A stretch of DNA of 64,000 nucleotides from Symbiodinium natans (lineage: Eukaryota; Sar; Dinophyceae; Suessiales; Symbiodiniaceae), in the NCBI GenBank assembly GCA_905221605.1, contig CAJNDS010000459.1:1-64000 (forward strand), given 5' to 3'. This document shows positions 48,111 through 57,256 of the stretch, piece after piece (the stretch's first letter is position 1; each line of letters begins with the position of its first letter). Position numbers and translations under genes: made by a program. Below the pieces are notes generated by a model that made no database searches, was not told the origin of the DNA, and saw nothing but the letters and a program-made list of their open reading frames with translations.

Positions 48111-48582
48111 GGGGTGGATTTTTTGGCTGGCTTGGCCACTCATGCCACCTGAGTCTTTACATGAGTGGCTGACGGCAGAGGTCTACTCATGGGCAGAATC
48201 CGCCGAGCGGCATATCTGAGATGGGCCATGGGTGAGCACCCCTAAGTCATGCAATCATTCTGCGCCTTGCTGAAAAATTGGCCCGGCACACTCAGAACAG
48301 CCAAAGATCACTAAACCTTCTGGATTTTTTTGAGCCGCCCTGTGCATAGTTGGATGAACGTCGGACCCTTAAAGCCCTGAGCTCTGCAAGTTCTGAAGTC
48401 TGCTGTTGTTTGACATGGGCGGCTTCGAGCACAAGCATACTACTCCACTCACGCTTCGCTGTCCTGATGTGTTAGGGCTTACACCTCTTTGGCTCGGACC
48501 AGAACCTGCGACCCCTGAAGCCTGCGACCCCTAACACATCCCTTAAGCAACAACGACGACAGCGACGTCAACGACGGGGAGG
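48111..48582. other. Unique spacer
   Basis: Contains a short inverted repeat, GCCACTCATG (about 48134) and CATGAGTGGC (about 48160). No gene. Confidence 0.45.
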
Positions 48583-48790
48583 ACGAGGAGGACGAGGGAG
48601 GACGACAAGGACGACAAGGACGACAAGGACGACAAGGACGACAAGGACGACAAGGACGACACGGACTACGAGGAGGACGAGGACGGGGACGAGGACGAGG
48701 GCACGAGGCACGAGGCACGAGGCACGAGGCACGAGGCACGAGGGACGAGGGACGAGGGACGAGGGACGAGGGACGAGGGATCCAGAGCAC
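48583..48790 (+). repeat. Compound array: 9-mer GACGACAAG, then 7-mers
   Basis: GACGACAAG units (48601-48660), GAGGAC words, then five or six GAGGCAC units and six GAGGGAC units (about 48699-48781). Both ORFs across it read as repeats (PRASCLV, RPCRPC). Confidence 0.88.
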
Positions 48791-48857
48791 CACCACAAAA
48801 ACAAACACAACGAGGACAACATCGACCGCATCGACAACGACAAAAGCGGCATCGACC

Positions 48858-48920
48858 TTGAAAACTCTAAAAACCCTAAAAACCCTAAAAGCCCTAAAAA
48901 CCCTAAAAACCCTAAAAATC
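48858..48920 (-). repeat. 9-mer array, CCCTAAAAA
   Basis: About six CCCTAAAAA units bounded on each side by ATCGACCTTGAAA (48849 and 48918). Confidence 0.85.
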
Positions 48921-49033
48921 GACCTTGAAACTTCCCAGCACCTGTGTATCATGAGCCCCGCGAGGGCGCGGGTTCACCATCTCCCACTCCCCTGCCAGCT
49001 GGGGAGCCTCTATCCTCCCCTCCCAAGTCAAAC

Positions 49034-49160
49034 AAAATAGGGGCCTCAATTATTTGAAACAGGTTTTGGGGGTTATTCTAGTATACTTCTACAAATAAAA
49101 CAGGGGCCTTAATCACTAGAAGAGGTTTTTGGGGGTTCTGATGGTATAATGATACAGGGA
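49034..49160. repeat. 63-bp direct repeat, two diverged copies
   Basis: AAAATAGGGGCCTCAAT...GTTTTGGGGGTT at 49034 and AAAACAGGGGCCTTAAT...GTTTTTGGGGGTT at 49097. Confidence 0.7.
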
Positions 49161-49345
49161 CCCTATAAGGGAAGAATGTCCGTAACTATTCCGAGCCCCT
49201 ATGTTAGAGCCAAGCATCGGCTGAAGAGAGGAGCGCCTACGCGTAGCGCGACCGCAACGCCGCCAAAGTCGCTTGCACTTGCTGGGCGAGCACAGGGGAT
49301 GCCGTGCTCGAAGACAAGATGCCGCAGAGGCCTGAAGGAGGGTAA
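49161..49345. other. Unique spacer
   Basis: No feature recognised; the 69-codon plus ORF ends in telomeric frames. Confidence 0.4.
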
Positions 49346-49490
49346 GTTTAGGGTTTAGGGTTTAGGGGTTAGGGTTTAGGGTTTAGGGTTCAGGGTTTTG
49401 GGCTTTAGGGGTTTAGGGGTTTAGGGGTTTAGGGGTTTAGGGCTTTAGGGCTTTAGGGGTTGATTGGTTTAGGGGTTTAGGGGTGATCTC
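49346..49490 (+). repeat. ITS, TTTAGGG then 8-mer TTTAGGGG
   Basis: Five heptamers followed by six or more TTTAGGGG octamers. Confidence 0.88.
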
Positions 49491-49634
49491 CCTATAAACC
49501 CTGAACTCTACGCCCCCTGACTTAAGTTGTGGTTGTGCTGGGTCGAAAGGGGTTAGGACCGTTAGGGTTCAGAACTCGGAGAGGTGCCAAACTACAGCGG
49601 GCTTGGTGTGGGCAGAAACGGAGCAGGCTGAGAA

Positions 49635-49728
49635 GGTTTAGGGTTTAGGGTTTAGGGTTTAGGGTTTAGGGTTTAGGGTTTAGGGTTTAGGGTTTAGGGT
49701 TTAGGGTTTAGGGTTTAGGGTTTAGGAG
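49635..49728 (+). repeat. ITS, TTTAGGG
   Basis: Thirteen perfect units. Confidence 0.94.
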
Positions 49729-49999
49729 TGGAGTGATCAGGTCCCCTTGCAACAATGTTCTCAGACGTGGCGCATGCCGCGCGCTACGTTCGGGCGACAG
49801 CACCTAGAGCTTTGAATGCGTACTGAAAAACGCATGCTTCAGGCTGACGCAGGAAGTGTGTTCACTCCCTCATTTTGGGCAGCTTGGCTTCAAGGGAGGG
49901 ATGAGGCTAAGCCCTAAACCCTAAACCCTAAACCGCCCCCTTAGGAATCATTGACATCGGCCACTCCATGAACTACAAGGAATGCACTGGAGGCGCACA

Positions 50000-50183
50000 C
50001 AAGGATTTAGGGTTTAGGGTTTAGGGTTTAGGGTTTATCTTGCTCAGCCCTTCTACTTGGGCTTAGGCGCACTTGGGACTTCATCTCTACACCCTAAATG
50101 CTAAGCCCTAAACCCTAAACCCTAAACCCTAAGCCCTAAGCCCTAAACCCTAAGCCCAAAACCCTAAACCCTAAAACCCTGCG
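50000..50183. repeat. Short G-strand ITS and longer C-strand ITS
   Basis: G-strand 50005-50037 (five units), ~50-bp spacer, then C-strand 50088-50183 with CCCTAAG variants: a loose head-to-head pair. Confidence 0.85.
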
Positions 50184-50259
50184 GCCTGCCAGGGGCAGAG
50201 TGGGCAGCATGTTCCTGGGCACTCTCATGATCCCTGGAGGCAAGTGCGAATATAAACCC

Positions 50260-50392
50260 TGAACCCTAGACCCTAGACCCTAGACCCTAGACCCTAGACC
50301 CTAGACCCTAGACCCTAAACCCTAAACCCTAAACCCTAAACCCTAAACCCTAAACCCTAAACCCTAAACCCTAAACCCTAAACCCTACCCTG
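50260..50392 (-). repeat. ITS, CCCTAGA block then CCCTAAA
   Basis: Seven CCCTAGA units (50266-50314) followed abruptly by about eleven CCCTAAA units. Confidence 0.93.
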
Positions 50393-50435
50393 ATACTCAC
50401 TATGCATTTGTGATCACAACCCGGCCAAGCCCAGG

Positions 50436-50975
50436 TTGGCCCGCCCTTTTTTTTTGCCGCCGCTTGAAGCAAAACCCACACCCACACGGAAAACATGGCA
50501 TCACTTGCACGCGAGCAAGCGCAGGTGCGCGCAGCCATCGCCGCGGGCGCCCCCGCGCACCACCGTGGCTGGAGCCACTGTGCTTGTTGCACGTGGCGCA
50601 CATGGCGCGGGCTTCGTCTATCTCGCTCAACCGGACGGCACAACGACACCGCTCTCGGGAGCTTCTACTACCGGGAGACTGGCTCGCGCCCGCCCACCTA
50701 AGTGGTTGGACTTCGGCCAGCCACTGATCCGAGAAGGCCCCAACGACTACGTGCTCTTGCGGAACGGCCTCAAGCGACTTGTAAGGAGCTTGCAGCCGAA
50801 CGGCAAATTCCATTTGAAGGGGGGATTCTTCCAGGACAAGTTTACAGAATGTCTGGCCCACGTGCCGGTTATCATCCGCGGCACGCGAAGAAGGGGCAGG
50901 AACGCTGGCCAGGCCTCGAAAGGACAGACATGCTGCCAGTCACCACGCTGGGTCTCCGGCAGACGCGCACGGTAG
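50436..50975 (+). CDS. Hypothetical ORF, 179 codons (possible gene fragment)
   Basis: Lies in a ~660-bp spacer free of telomeric DNA. Residues ~45-155 look protein-like: a small-residue segment with VLVARGAHGAGFVYLAQPDG, then WLDFGQPLIREGPNDYVLL, a basic stretch and GFFQDKFTECLAHVPVIIRG followed by TRRRGRNAGQ. No family was recognised. The start is arbitrary (first ATG). Both strands and a second plus frame (50702-51106, ending in telomeric frames) are open over this G+C-rich stretch, so the call rests on composition only. It could be an exon or a decayed piece of a retroelement or gene. Confidence 0.25.
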   Translation: MARPFFLPPLEAKPTPTRKTWHHLHASKRRCAQPSPRAPPRTTVAGATVLVARGAHGAGFVYLAQPDGTTTPLSGASTTGRLARARPPKWLDFGQPLIREGPNDYVLLRNGLKRLVRSLQPNGKFHLKGGFFQDKFTECLAHVPVIIRGTRRRGRNAGQASKGQTCCQSPRWVSGRRAR

Positions 50976-51057
50976 AGTCCGGGCGTTGGGGGGTTGGGCT
51001 TCGGCACAGCGTCATGGAGCCGGGGGGGCTTAGCGAAGCGGCCGCCTTTCGGGGTTT

Positions 51058-51135
51058 TAGAGGCTTTAGGGGTTTTAGGGTTCAGGGTTTTGGGTTTAGG
51101 GTTTAGGGTTTTAGGGTTTTAGGGTTTGGGGTGCA
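51058..51135 (+). repeat. ITS, degenerate TTTAGGG
   Basis: TTTTAGGG octamers and heptamers mixed. Confidence 0.8.
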
Positions 51136-51258
51136 GGGATCAGGGTGTAGGGGGCTTAAGGAAGGGGCGGTGGTAGTTCATAAAGCATGCTGGGAGCAGC
51201 TGAAACTCCACAAGCCCTGCAAACCCCGAAGGCTAAACTCAAAAAACCTGGCCAAACC

Positions 51259-51340
51259 TAAGCCCTAAACCCTAAAGCCTAAACCCTAAACCCTAAACCC
51301 TAAAGCCTAAAGCCTAAAGCCTAAATCCTGAACCCTAAAC
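51259..51340 (-). repeat. ITS, CCCTAAA with AAAGCCT units
   Basis: Includes four consecutive CCTAAAG units. Confidence 0.85.
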
Positions 51341-51429
51341 TTGAACTCAGAAACTCCAAAACAACCCGGCAAAGCGTCTCCAAGGTCCGCGACTCGTTCC
51401 CAGCGGGAGCTTGCGACGCCTCCTCCTCC

Positions 51430-51515
51430 GGGTTCAGGGTTCAGGGTTCAGGGTTCGGGGTTCAGGGTTTAGGGTTTAGGGTTCAGGGTTCAGGGTTTAT
51501 AGGGTTTCGGGTTCA
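51430..51515 (+). repeat. ITS, TTCAGGG/TTTAGGG
   Basis: About twelve units dominated by TTCAGGG. Confidence 0.88.
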
Positions 51516-51737
51516 GGGTGTGCACGTTTTGAGTGGCTTCTGGATTTGTGATGTTTGGGTTTGGGATTTGTTGGGTGGCTTTTGTTTGGGGGGGACTTCT
51601 AGTTTCGGGCGGGGCGGGGGGGCGGGGGGGGGCCGGGGGCTCGGGTTTGGTCGTTGTTGGGATTTCGATTGGCATTGCATGGAAACGAGGCATTGTGTGA
51701 GGTTGCGGTAGATATGAATCAGCAGTTGTGGCTGTAT
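51516..51737. other. G-rich unique spacer
   Basis: G/T-rich with G runs near 51610-51635. ORFs give low-complexity peptides. Confidence 0.4.
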
Positions 51738-51981
51738 CCATGTTTCGAAACAGGGGCTGTGTTTCGAAACAAAGGCTGTGTTTCGAAAGCAGGGAACTTC
51801 CGAATAACAGGTCTGGAAATACGTGAAAGCAAACCAACTGTGGCACAGCTACGGCTGCTACGCTTGAGGCACAGCCTCGAAACCAGGGGAACTTCCGAAT
51901 AACAGGTCTGGAAATACGTGAAAGCAAACCAACTGTGGCACAGCTACGGCTGCTACGCTTGAGGCACAGCCTCGAAACCAG
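51738..51981 (+). repeat. 21-bp repeats followed by a 95-bp tandem duplication
   Basis: TGTTTCGAAAC-type units recur three times (51740-51790). Then 51792-51886 is repeated almost exactly at 51887-51981 (starts GGGAACTTCCGAATAACAGG). ORFs on both strands repeat accordingly. Confidence 0.9.
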
Positions 51982-52121
51982 TGGGGGTGGTAGGGGTGGG
52001 GGGGGGGGTGGTGGGAGGGGCGGGGGGGGAGGGGGGGGGGCGGGGGTGGGTGAGGGGGGGGCATGGGGAGGGGGTGGGGGGAGGGGGGGTCGGAAGGGGG
52101 TTCGGGAAGGGGGGGGCGGTC
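51982..52121 (+). repeat. 140-bp G-rich low-complexity tract
   Basis: Almost only G with scattered T, A and C. A C-rich tract of similar length lies at 52645-52770. Confidence 0.9.
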
Positions 52122-52160
52122 CAAACTCATGAACATGTCACTCTTTGAAAACATCATCTG

Positions 52161-52187
52161 GGCCGGAGGCTCTTAAATTTAGGGTTG
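52161..52187 (+). repeat. Element D left-end fragment
   Basis: GGGCCGGAGGCTCTTAAAT followed by TTAGGGTTG. Shares the CTTAAAT/TTTAGGG junction with 45532-45586 and 52862-52990, but the fragment is short. Confidence 0.55.
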
Positions 52188-52542
52188 TAGGAGGAGAGGT
52201 CCTGCATCATGTTCACCAGGTGGTCCATGCCGCCCATGACGTCCGCACGTTGGGCACGGCGGAGGAAATGGGGCAGCAGGGTAGCGCACAGGCGATCGTC
52301 CCCCATCCTCGACAAAGGCTTCTCGTTTGGGGTTTCGGTTTTTTGGGTTTCGGGTTTAGGGTTTAGGGTTTAGGGCCGGAAGTGAAGCCTGGTGTGGTGC
52401 TCGTGTCCCACGGAATGCCGGAAGGCGGGGGGGGGTCGGGGTTAGGGAGCGCCGTCCACAGAGAGTTGGAACGAGTTGGTTGACGCCGTGGAAGGCGTTG
52501 ACGTGGGGGGTTTCGGGCTTTGGCTTAATCCCAGTTCTGCTT
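52188..52542. other. Unique spacer with a small ITS
   Basis: G-strand ITS at 52347-52377; otherwise no feature. Confidence 0.4.
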
Positions 52543-52644
52543 GGAGGCTCATGGCACGTATTAACCAATTATAACTGTACCAAGAACTGTCCTCATAAAC
52601 ATAATAGGGCACTCAAGGAGCTTATAAGTGGGTTAGAAGTACAG
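52543..52644. mobile_element. Family C element, right end truncated
   Basis: GGAGGCTCATGGCACGTATT is the family C left terminus and GGGCACTCAAGGAGCTTATA with GGTTAGAAGTACAG the right half, but the right terminus is replaced by a C-rich tract. Confidence 0.75.
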
Positions 52645-52770
52645 CCCCACCCCCCCACCCCACCCCACCCTCCCCACCCCCCCCCGCCCCACCCCCCCCC
52701 AACCCCGCCCCTACCCCCCCCACCCCCCCTCCCCCCACCCCCCCCTCCCCCCACCACCCCCACCCACCTG
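52645..52770 (-). repeat. C-rich low-complexity tract
   Basis: Nearly all C with scattered A and T. Confidence 0.9.
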
Positions 52771-52861
52771 TCTTTTTGGCTTGAGCTTGTCCTGGTGCTA
52801 CCCCCTACCCCCCCAAACGTTTCACAAAAACTCTGCCGAGCAGGCCGGGATGATCTTCGAA

Positions 52862-52990
52862 CCATGCGAGCGGGTTTAGACCTCTCAACTATGCTCCAGC
52901 GGGGTCGGCGGCTTGAGCCGGAGGCTCTTAAATTTAGGGTTTAGGGCCAGTTTAGGGTTTAGGGTTTAGGGTTTAAGGTTTAGGGTGTAG
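52862..52990 (+). repeat. Element D left-end fragment fused to ITS
   Basis: GGTTTAGACCTCTCAACTATG, CTCCAGCGGGGTCGGCGGC and GAGCCGGAGGCTCTTAAAT match copy 1 of D from about 26118, then the sequence passes directly into TTTAGGG (52932 on). Confidence 0.82.
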
Positions 52991-53094
52991 CAGTGGTCAG
53001 CTGTACGCAATTGTGTGAAGACATGCCCACCCCAAGACCACCCAAACACTACTCACTGCGAACCAAACCGGAGCCAGCCCAACCAAGCCGAAGC
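52981..53094 (-). repeat. Dispersed repeat F, copy 2
   Basis: Reverse complement of 14355-14467, beginning with TAGGGTGTAGC where the ITS ends. Shared blocks: CAGCTGTACGCAATTGTGTG, AGACATGCCCACCCCAAG, CCCAAACACTACT. Confidence 0.75.
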
Positions 53095-53164
53095 CATTAA
53101 AAACTCACACGTGACACATGTTTGGGGGATGCCGCAGTCATGGCGGCAGAGGGTACCCCCCCCC

Positions 53165-53480
53165 TCAGGCTGTTGCGTAGGGGACGGTCTGAACCGAAAG
53201 GCCCTCTCATGAAATTCCGGGCCGTGAAAGGTTTCCGATTGTTGAGGAGTGCCAAGGTCGCTTGACAGGTAACTCCCTTGCAAAAGGAGCCGAGAACGTT
53301 TTTTACAGGTGAAGGAGCGGGGTCGTGAGGTTTTGCGCAGGGGACGGTCTGGGCCGAAGGGCCCTATCATAGAAAAAATCAGGGTGTGAGCTGGTCTAGT
53401 TTTCGATAAGTTCGGGAACGGGTGTCGCGAGGTTTTGCGCAGGGGACGGTCTGCGCCCAAGCGCCATCTCATAGAAAAAT
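53165..53480. repeat. Three diverged direct repeats
   Basis: GTTGCGTAGGGGACGGTCTG (53172), TTTTGCGCAGGGGACGGTCT (53331) and the same at 53433 each precede GGCCGAAGGGCCCTATCATA-like sequence. Confidence 0.75.
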
Positions 53481-53548
53481 TTGCAGGGCTTTGCCTTTTG
53501 AGTTTGCTTTCAATTCGTGGTCAGTTCTTAGCTCCCAACCCCACGGTC

Positions 53549-53609
53549 AAGGGCCCAGGGCCAGGGCCAGCAGGGCCAGGGCCAGGACGGCCAGGGCCAG
53601 GAGGAGGGC
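53549..53609 (+). repeat. GGCCAG hexamer repeat abutting an ITS
   Basis: GGGCCAGGGCCAG runs pass directly into TTTAGGG at 53610; the same hexamer fills parts of 35376-35696. Confidence 0.88.
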
Positions 53610-53826
53610 CAGGGTTTAGGGTTTAGGGTTTAGGGTTTAGGGTTTAGGGTTTAGGGTTTAGGGTTTAGGGTTTAGGGTTTAGGGTTTAGGGTTTAGGGTT
53701 TAGGGTTTAGGGTTTAGGGTTTAGGGGTGAGGGTTTAGGGTTTAGGGTTTAGGGTTTAGGGTTTAGGGTTTAGGGTTTAGGGTTTAGGGTTTAGGGTTTA
53801 GGGTTTAGGGTTTAGGGTTTAGGGTT
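53610..53826 (+). repeat. Longest ITS in the window, TTTAGGG
   Basis: About 31 units with a single GTGAGGG interruption near 53728. Confidence 0.96.
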
Positions 53827-53929
53827 CTGGCGCCGCAGTGAGACAGCAGGCAGGCGAACATTCGGGTAGCACAAGAGACCAGAGTGGCCCGAGCACGGAG
53901 AAGCCTAACCCTGAGCCTCCAAAACTGCC

Positions 53930-54095
53930 CCGAACCCTAAACCCTAAACCCTAAACCCTAAACCCTAAACCCTAAACCCTAAACCCTAAACCCTAAACCC
54001 TAACCCCCAGACCCTAAACCCTAAACCGTAAACCCTAAACCCTAAACCCTAAACCCTAAACCCTAAACCCTAAACCCTAAACCCTAAACCCTAAA
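53930..54095 (-). repeat. Long ITS, CCCTAAA
   Basis: About 23 units with a CCCCCAGA interruption and one CCGTAAA. Confidence 0.95.
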
Positions 54096-54151
54096 CTTTA
54101 CGTCCCCACCAGCTTCCAATCCCCACGCAGTAATGTAAAGCTGAACTCAAG

Positions 54152-54232
54152 CTTTGGGTTTGGGGTTTCGGGTTTCCCTAAACCCTAAACCCTGAACCCT
54201 AAACCCTAAACCCTAAACCCTAAACCATGGAG
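54152..54232. repeat. Head-to-head ITS pair (fusion-like)
   Basis: Degenerate G-strand units (TTTGGGG, TTTCGGG; 54152-54175) join CCCTAAA units (54176-54230) without spacer. Confidence 0.8.
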
Positions 54233-54307
54233 TGCTGGCACGATGCTTTTGGAGGAGCAGGCGATGCCTCTTGCTCAACCGGCTGGCTTGTTCCTCACGC
54301 AGTATTG

Positions 54308-54387
54308 GGCTTAGGGTTTAGGGTTTAGGGTTAGGGTTTAGGGTTTAGAGTTTAGGGTTTAGGGTTTAGGGTTTAGGGTTTAGGGTT
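54308..54387 (+). repeat. ITS, TTTAGGG
   Basis: Eleven units with one six-base unit. Confidence 0.92.
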
Positions 54388-54574
54388 ATTTTCCGAAAAA
54401 TGGGCCTACCCCTGATACACCCCCAAAACAATACAACAGAATACGAGCCCTATTTCACTGTGCAGGAACCCCCCCCCCAAGGTTGGAAAAGTCGCTAGTT
54501 GTTGGAAACCCCCCGATTCCCATGTCCAATGCGTATGGAGTTCTGGCTTTTTAAGTTTGGCTTGGGGCTCAAAC
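54388..54574. other. Unique spacer
   Basis: A+T-richer stretch with C run near 54469-54478; no gene. Confidence 0.4.
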
Positions 54575-54698
54575 CCTAAACGCTAAACCCTAAACCCTAA
54601 CGCCTAGACCCTAAACCCTAAACCCTAAACCCTAAACCCTAAACCCTAAACCCCAGACCCTAAACCCTAAACCCTAAACCCTAAACCCTAAACCCTAC
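54575..54698 (-). repeat. Long ITS, CCCTAAA
   Basis: Seventeen units with CGCTAAA and CCCCAGA variants. Confidence 0.92.
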
Positions 54699-54766
54699 AG
54701 CTGAGAGGGATGCTTGGCAGGCATTCCAGGAAAGAAAAAACAGCTTCGGGGAGGGCATTTGGCTCT

Positions 54767-54820
54767 AGGGTTTAGGGTTTAGGGTTTAGGGTTTAGGGTT
54801 TAGGGTTTAGGGTGTAGGGC
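54767..54820 (+). repeat. ITS, TTTAGGG
   Basis: Seven to eight units. Confidence 0.92.
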
Positions 54821-54922
54821 GCACATGAGACCTCACGAGCGTGTTTGTTTCTAGTTGCCTGGCACCTGCGATCTCCGGAGGGCCAGCCCACAGATGATTG
54901 TCCACATCGTCCGCTTTGGCTT

Positions 54923-55035
54923 GACCCTAAACCCTAAACCCTAAACCCTAAACCCTAAACCCTAAACCTTAAACCCTAAACCCTAAACCCTAAACCCTAA
55001 ACCCTAAACCCTAAACCCTAAACCCTAACCCTAAG
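54923..55035 (-). repeat. Long ITS, CCCTAAA
   Basis: Sixteen units with one CCTTAAA. Confidence 0.94.
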
Positions 55036-55589
55036 CGGCCCCAAACCCGTCTTCAGGTGTTTAGGGATGCTGCTGAGCGTCACGCACCGTTGTCGACTTG
55101 TCAGGGCTATGCTGGCGTTCAATAGACAGGGTAAGAATGCTCAGATGAGGGTTGCCGAGCATTCGGGGTGCCCGTTGAGGGCTCCCTCAAGGGGAATTCC
55201 ATGATTTTGGGTAAAGAACAGGGGAACATGCCCAAATGGACAGCTTCAACAATATCGGATGCTCGCTGAGCAGGAATCTTAGAGGCACCACCTCACCCAG
55301 GGGATGATGTTCTTTATAGGGTTTAGGGTTTAGGGTTAGGGTTTAGGGAGTTGGCGTCCCTGCACCATTTGGGGGGGGGGGGGGGGGGGAAAGGGGTCAT
55401 TTGTCCCCCTAGAACACCCTTCAAGCGATCAGGGACCCTGTCGTTCCTTCGAATTCCTAATTCATCGATTGAGAACAAGTTGAGGAATGAGGGTCCCTAT
55501 CAGGGCCTCTTCAAAGCAGCAGGGAGGGGACAGGGTGTTGCCATTGCTTGGGTTGGGTTTGGGGCCTCCAGACGAGGTGAGGGCTTCCC
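55036..55589. other. Unique spacer with a short ITS and G run
   Basis: G-strand patch at 55316-55347 and G run at about 55371-55389. The 82-codon ORF 55351-55599 starts in the G run and has no motif. Confidence 0.4.
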
Positions 55590-55738
55590 GGCAAACTAGT
55601 GCCTGGGGTTTCATAGCTCCTCAACAACCCTAAACGCCTGACCCTAAACCCTAAACCCTAAACCCCAAACCCCAAACCCTAAACCCTAAACCCAAGGCGA
55701 ACTAGACTTAAGGGGTTTCAGAGCTCCTCGCTGAACCC
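55590..55738 (-). repeat. ITS flanked by ~42-bp direct repeats
   Basis: GGCAAACTAGTGCCTGGGG and TTTCATAGCTCCTC (55590-55622) recur as GGCGAACTAGACTTAAGGGG and TTTCAGAGCTCCTC (55696-55730) on the other side of a degenerate CCCTAAA tract (about 55640-55693). Confidence 0.75.
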
Positions 55739-55815
55739 TCCAAGACACCATCTGACGGTTGCAACTGGATACCATTTGTTTAAGACATGTCTAAGCTGTT
55801 GCAACTGGATACTAT
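55739..55815. repeat. 39-bp-offset direct repeat
   Basis: GTTGCAACTGGATAC occurs at 55757 and 55796 around AAGACATGTCTAAG. A reversed relative (TAGACATGTCTAAAG, AGTATCCACTTGCAA) lies at 57668-57705. Confidence 0.7.
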
Positions 55816-55821
55816 AAGGGT

Positions 55822-55862
55822 TCGGGGTTTAGGGTTTCGGGTTTAGGGTTTAGGGTTTAGGG
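55822..55862 (+). repeat. ITS, TTTAGGG
   Basis: Six units, followed by C-rich low-complexity DNA (55880-56040). Confidence 0.85.
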
Positions 55863-57199
55863 TCCGCCGACCTGATGGCCCCCCCTGCCCCCTACCCCCC
55901 CTACCCCCCCTCCCCCTATACCCGCCCCCCCCCCCCCCCCTTCCCCCCACCCATTACGAAGGACTGCTCAGGCAGCTTCTCGCCAGGCTGGCCCCAAACC
56001 CCCCCCCACCCCCCACCCCCCCACCCAGACCCGAACCGCAAACCCAATCCACCAAACCCCAAACCTTAAACTTGTTCTCCTGCGGGGTCGGCGGCTTGAG
56101 CCGGAGGCTCTTAAATCCGGCCCCACACCGCCCGTGGTCCAGGGCGGAGCCCGCGTCGCACTAAAGCGCTAGCTTTAAGGGGCGAGCGCCCGAGCCGCCG
56201 ACCCCGCCCAAAATTGCTTCAAATTCGCGCGGGCCCTTCCGGGAGGCCTCCAAAACGGCATCCAAGGGGACGCAACACGCGGTGGTGCGAAAAGCACGAA
56301 AACCTGGTGGGTTTTTACGAAAAACCGAGGCCACAAAACACCCGCAGCACCCCATTAAACCCTCACGGGCGCTCATCATCGGCCCTAGCTTTTCACATCG
56401 CGCCAGGCCGAAACCACGTGTTTCAAGGTTTGGGGGGGGTACCGGAAGCCCAAAAGCAGGCGAGCATCATGAGCATCAGCAGCCCTGGCCCGCGGCCCCA
56501 AGGCAATAAAAAAAGCTGAAAAAAGCTGAAAAACGCTGAAATCACCGTAAATACCGTGTTTTTATGAGGTTTTTCACGCGTGCCTCCGACCCCCACCCCT
56601 GTTGCCCTTGACCCGCCCCCAAAGTGCGCATGATCGAAACCCACGTCCGGGGGGGGGTCTGCTGATGCTGCTGATGCGCGGGGGTCCGGGCGCATCATCG
56701 AGCCATCGCTTCTCATGGGCTTCGTGGGACTCCCCAGCTGATGCTCATGATGCTCGGTTTGGGGGGGTGTTCCAACAACAGAAAACCTCGAAAAAAACGA
56801 GTGTTTTGTGGGTCCACGAAAAAAGCCCCTAAAATCGCTCATTTTACGCGCTCGAACGGCTTCGGGCCTACAAAACACCCGAACAGCAGGACCCCGAATG
56901 CGCTTAAGGGCATTCGGGGTCTTGCTTTTGGGGGTTTGGTGGGCACGCAAGCGTTCAAGCACATATAATCGGCGTGTTTCAGGAGGTTTCGGATGGCCTG
57001 GGGGAGGCCGCTGATGCTCATGCTGCTCTCTCTTCCTCGGTTCCAAAAGGCTTCCCAAGCTCAAAAACACGTGTTTACAGCGTTTTCTGAAGGTTTTTCG
57101 AAGGCAAAACGCATGCTTAGAATGTCTTTTGGGCTCCCAAACCAACCCCAATGATGCTCCTGATGCGGGTGCGTGCGTGCGCGCGCGCGCGCGGGCGGG

Positions 57200-57200
<1 letters not shown>

Positions 57201-57255
<55 letters not shown>
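57201..57255 (+). repeat. 55-nt G homopolymer
   Basis: Uninterrupted G, preceded by (GC)n and GGGC units. The equivalent part of copy 1 (27299-27328) has shorter G runs broken by A. Confidence 0.95.

Positions 57256-57256
<1 letters not shown>

Noticed and set aside
48479-48952. 157-codon minus ORF with RPC and VFRVFR repeats
   Set aside because: It translates the 7-mer and 9-mer arrays at 48583-48920.
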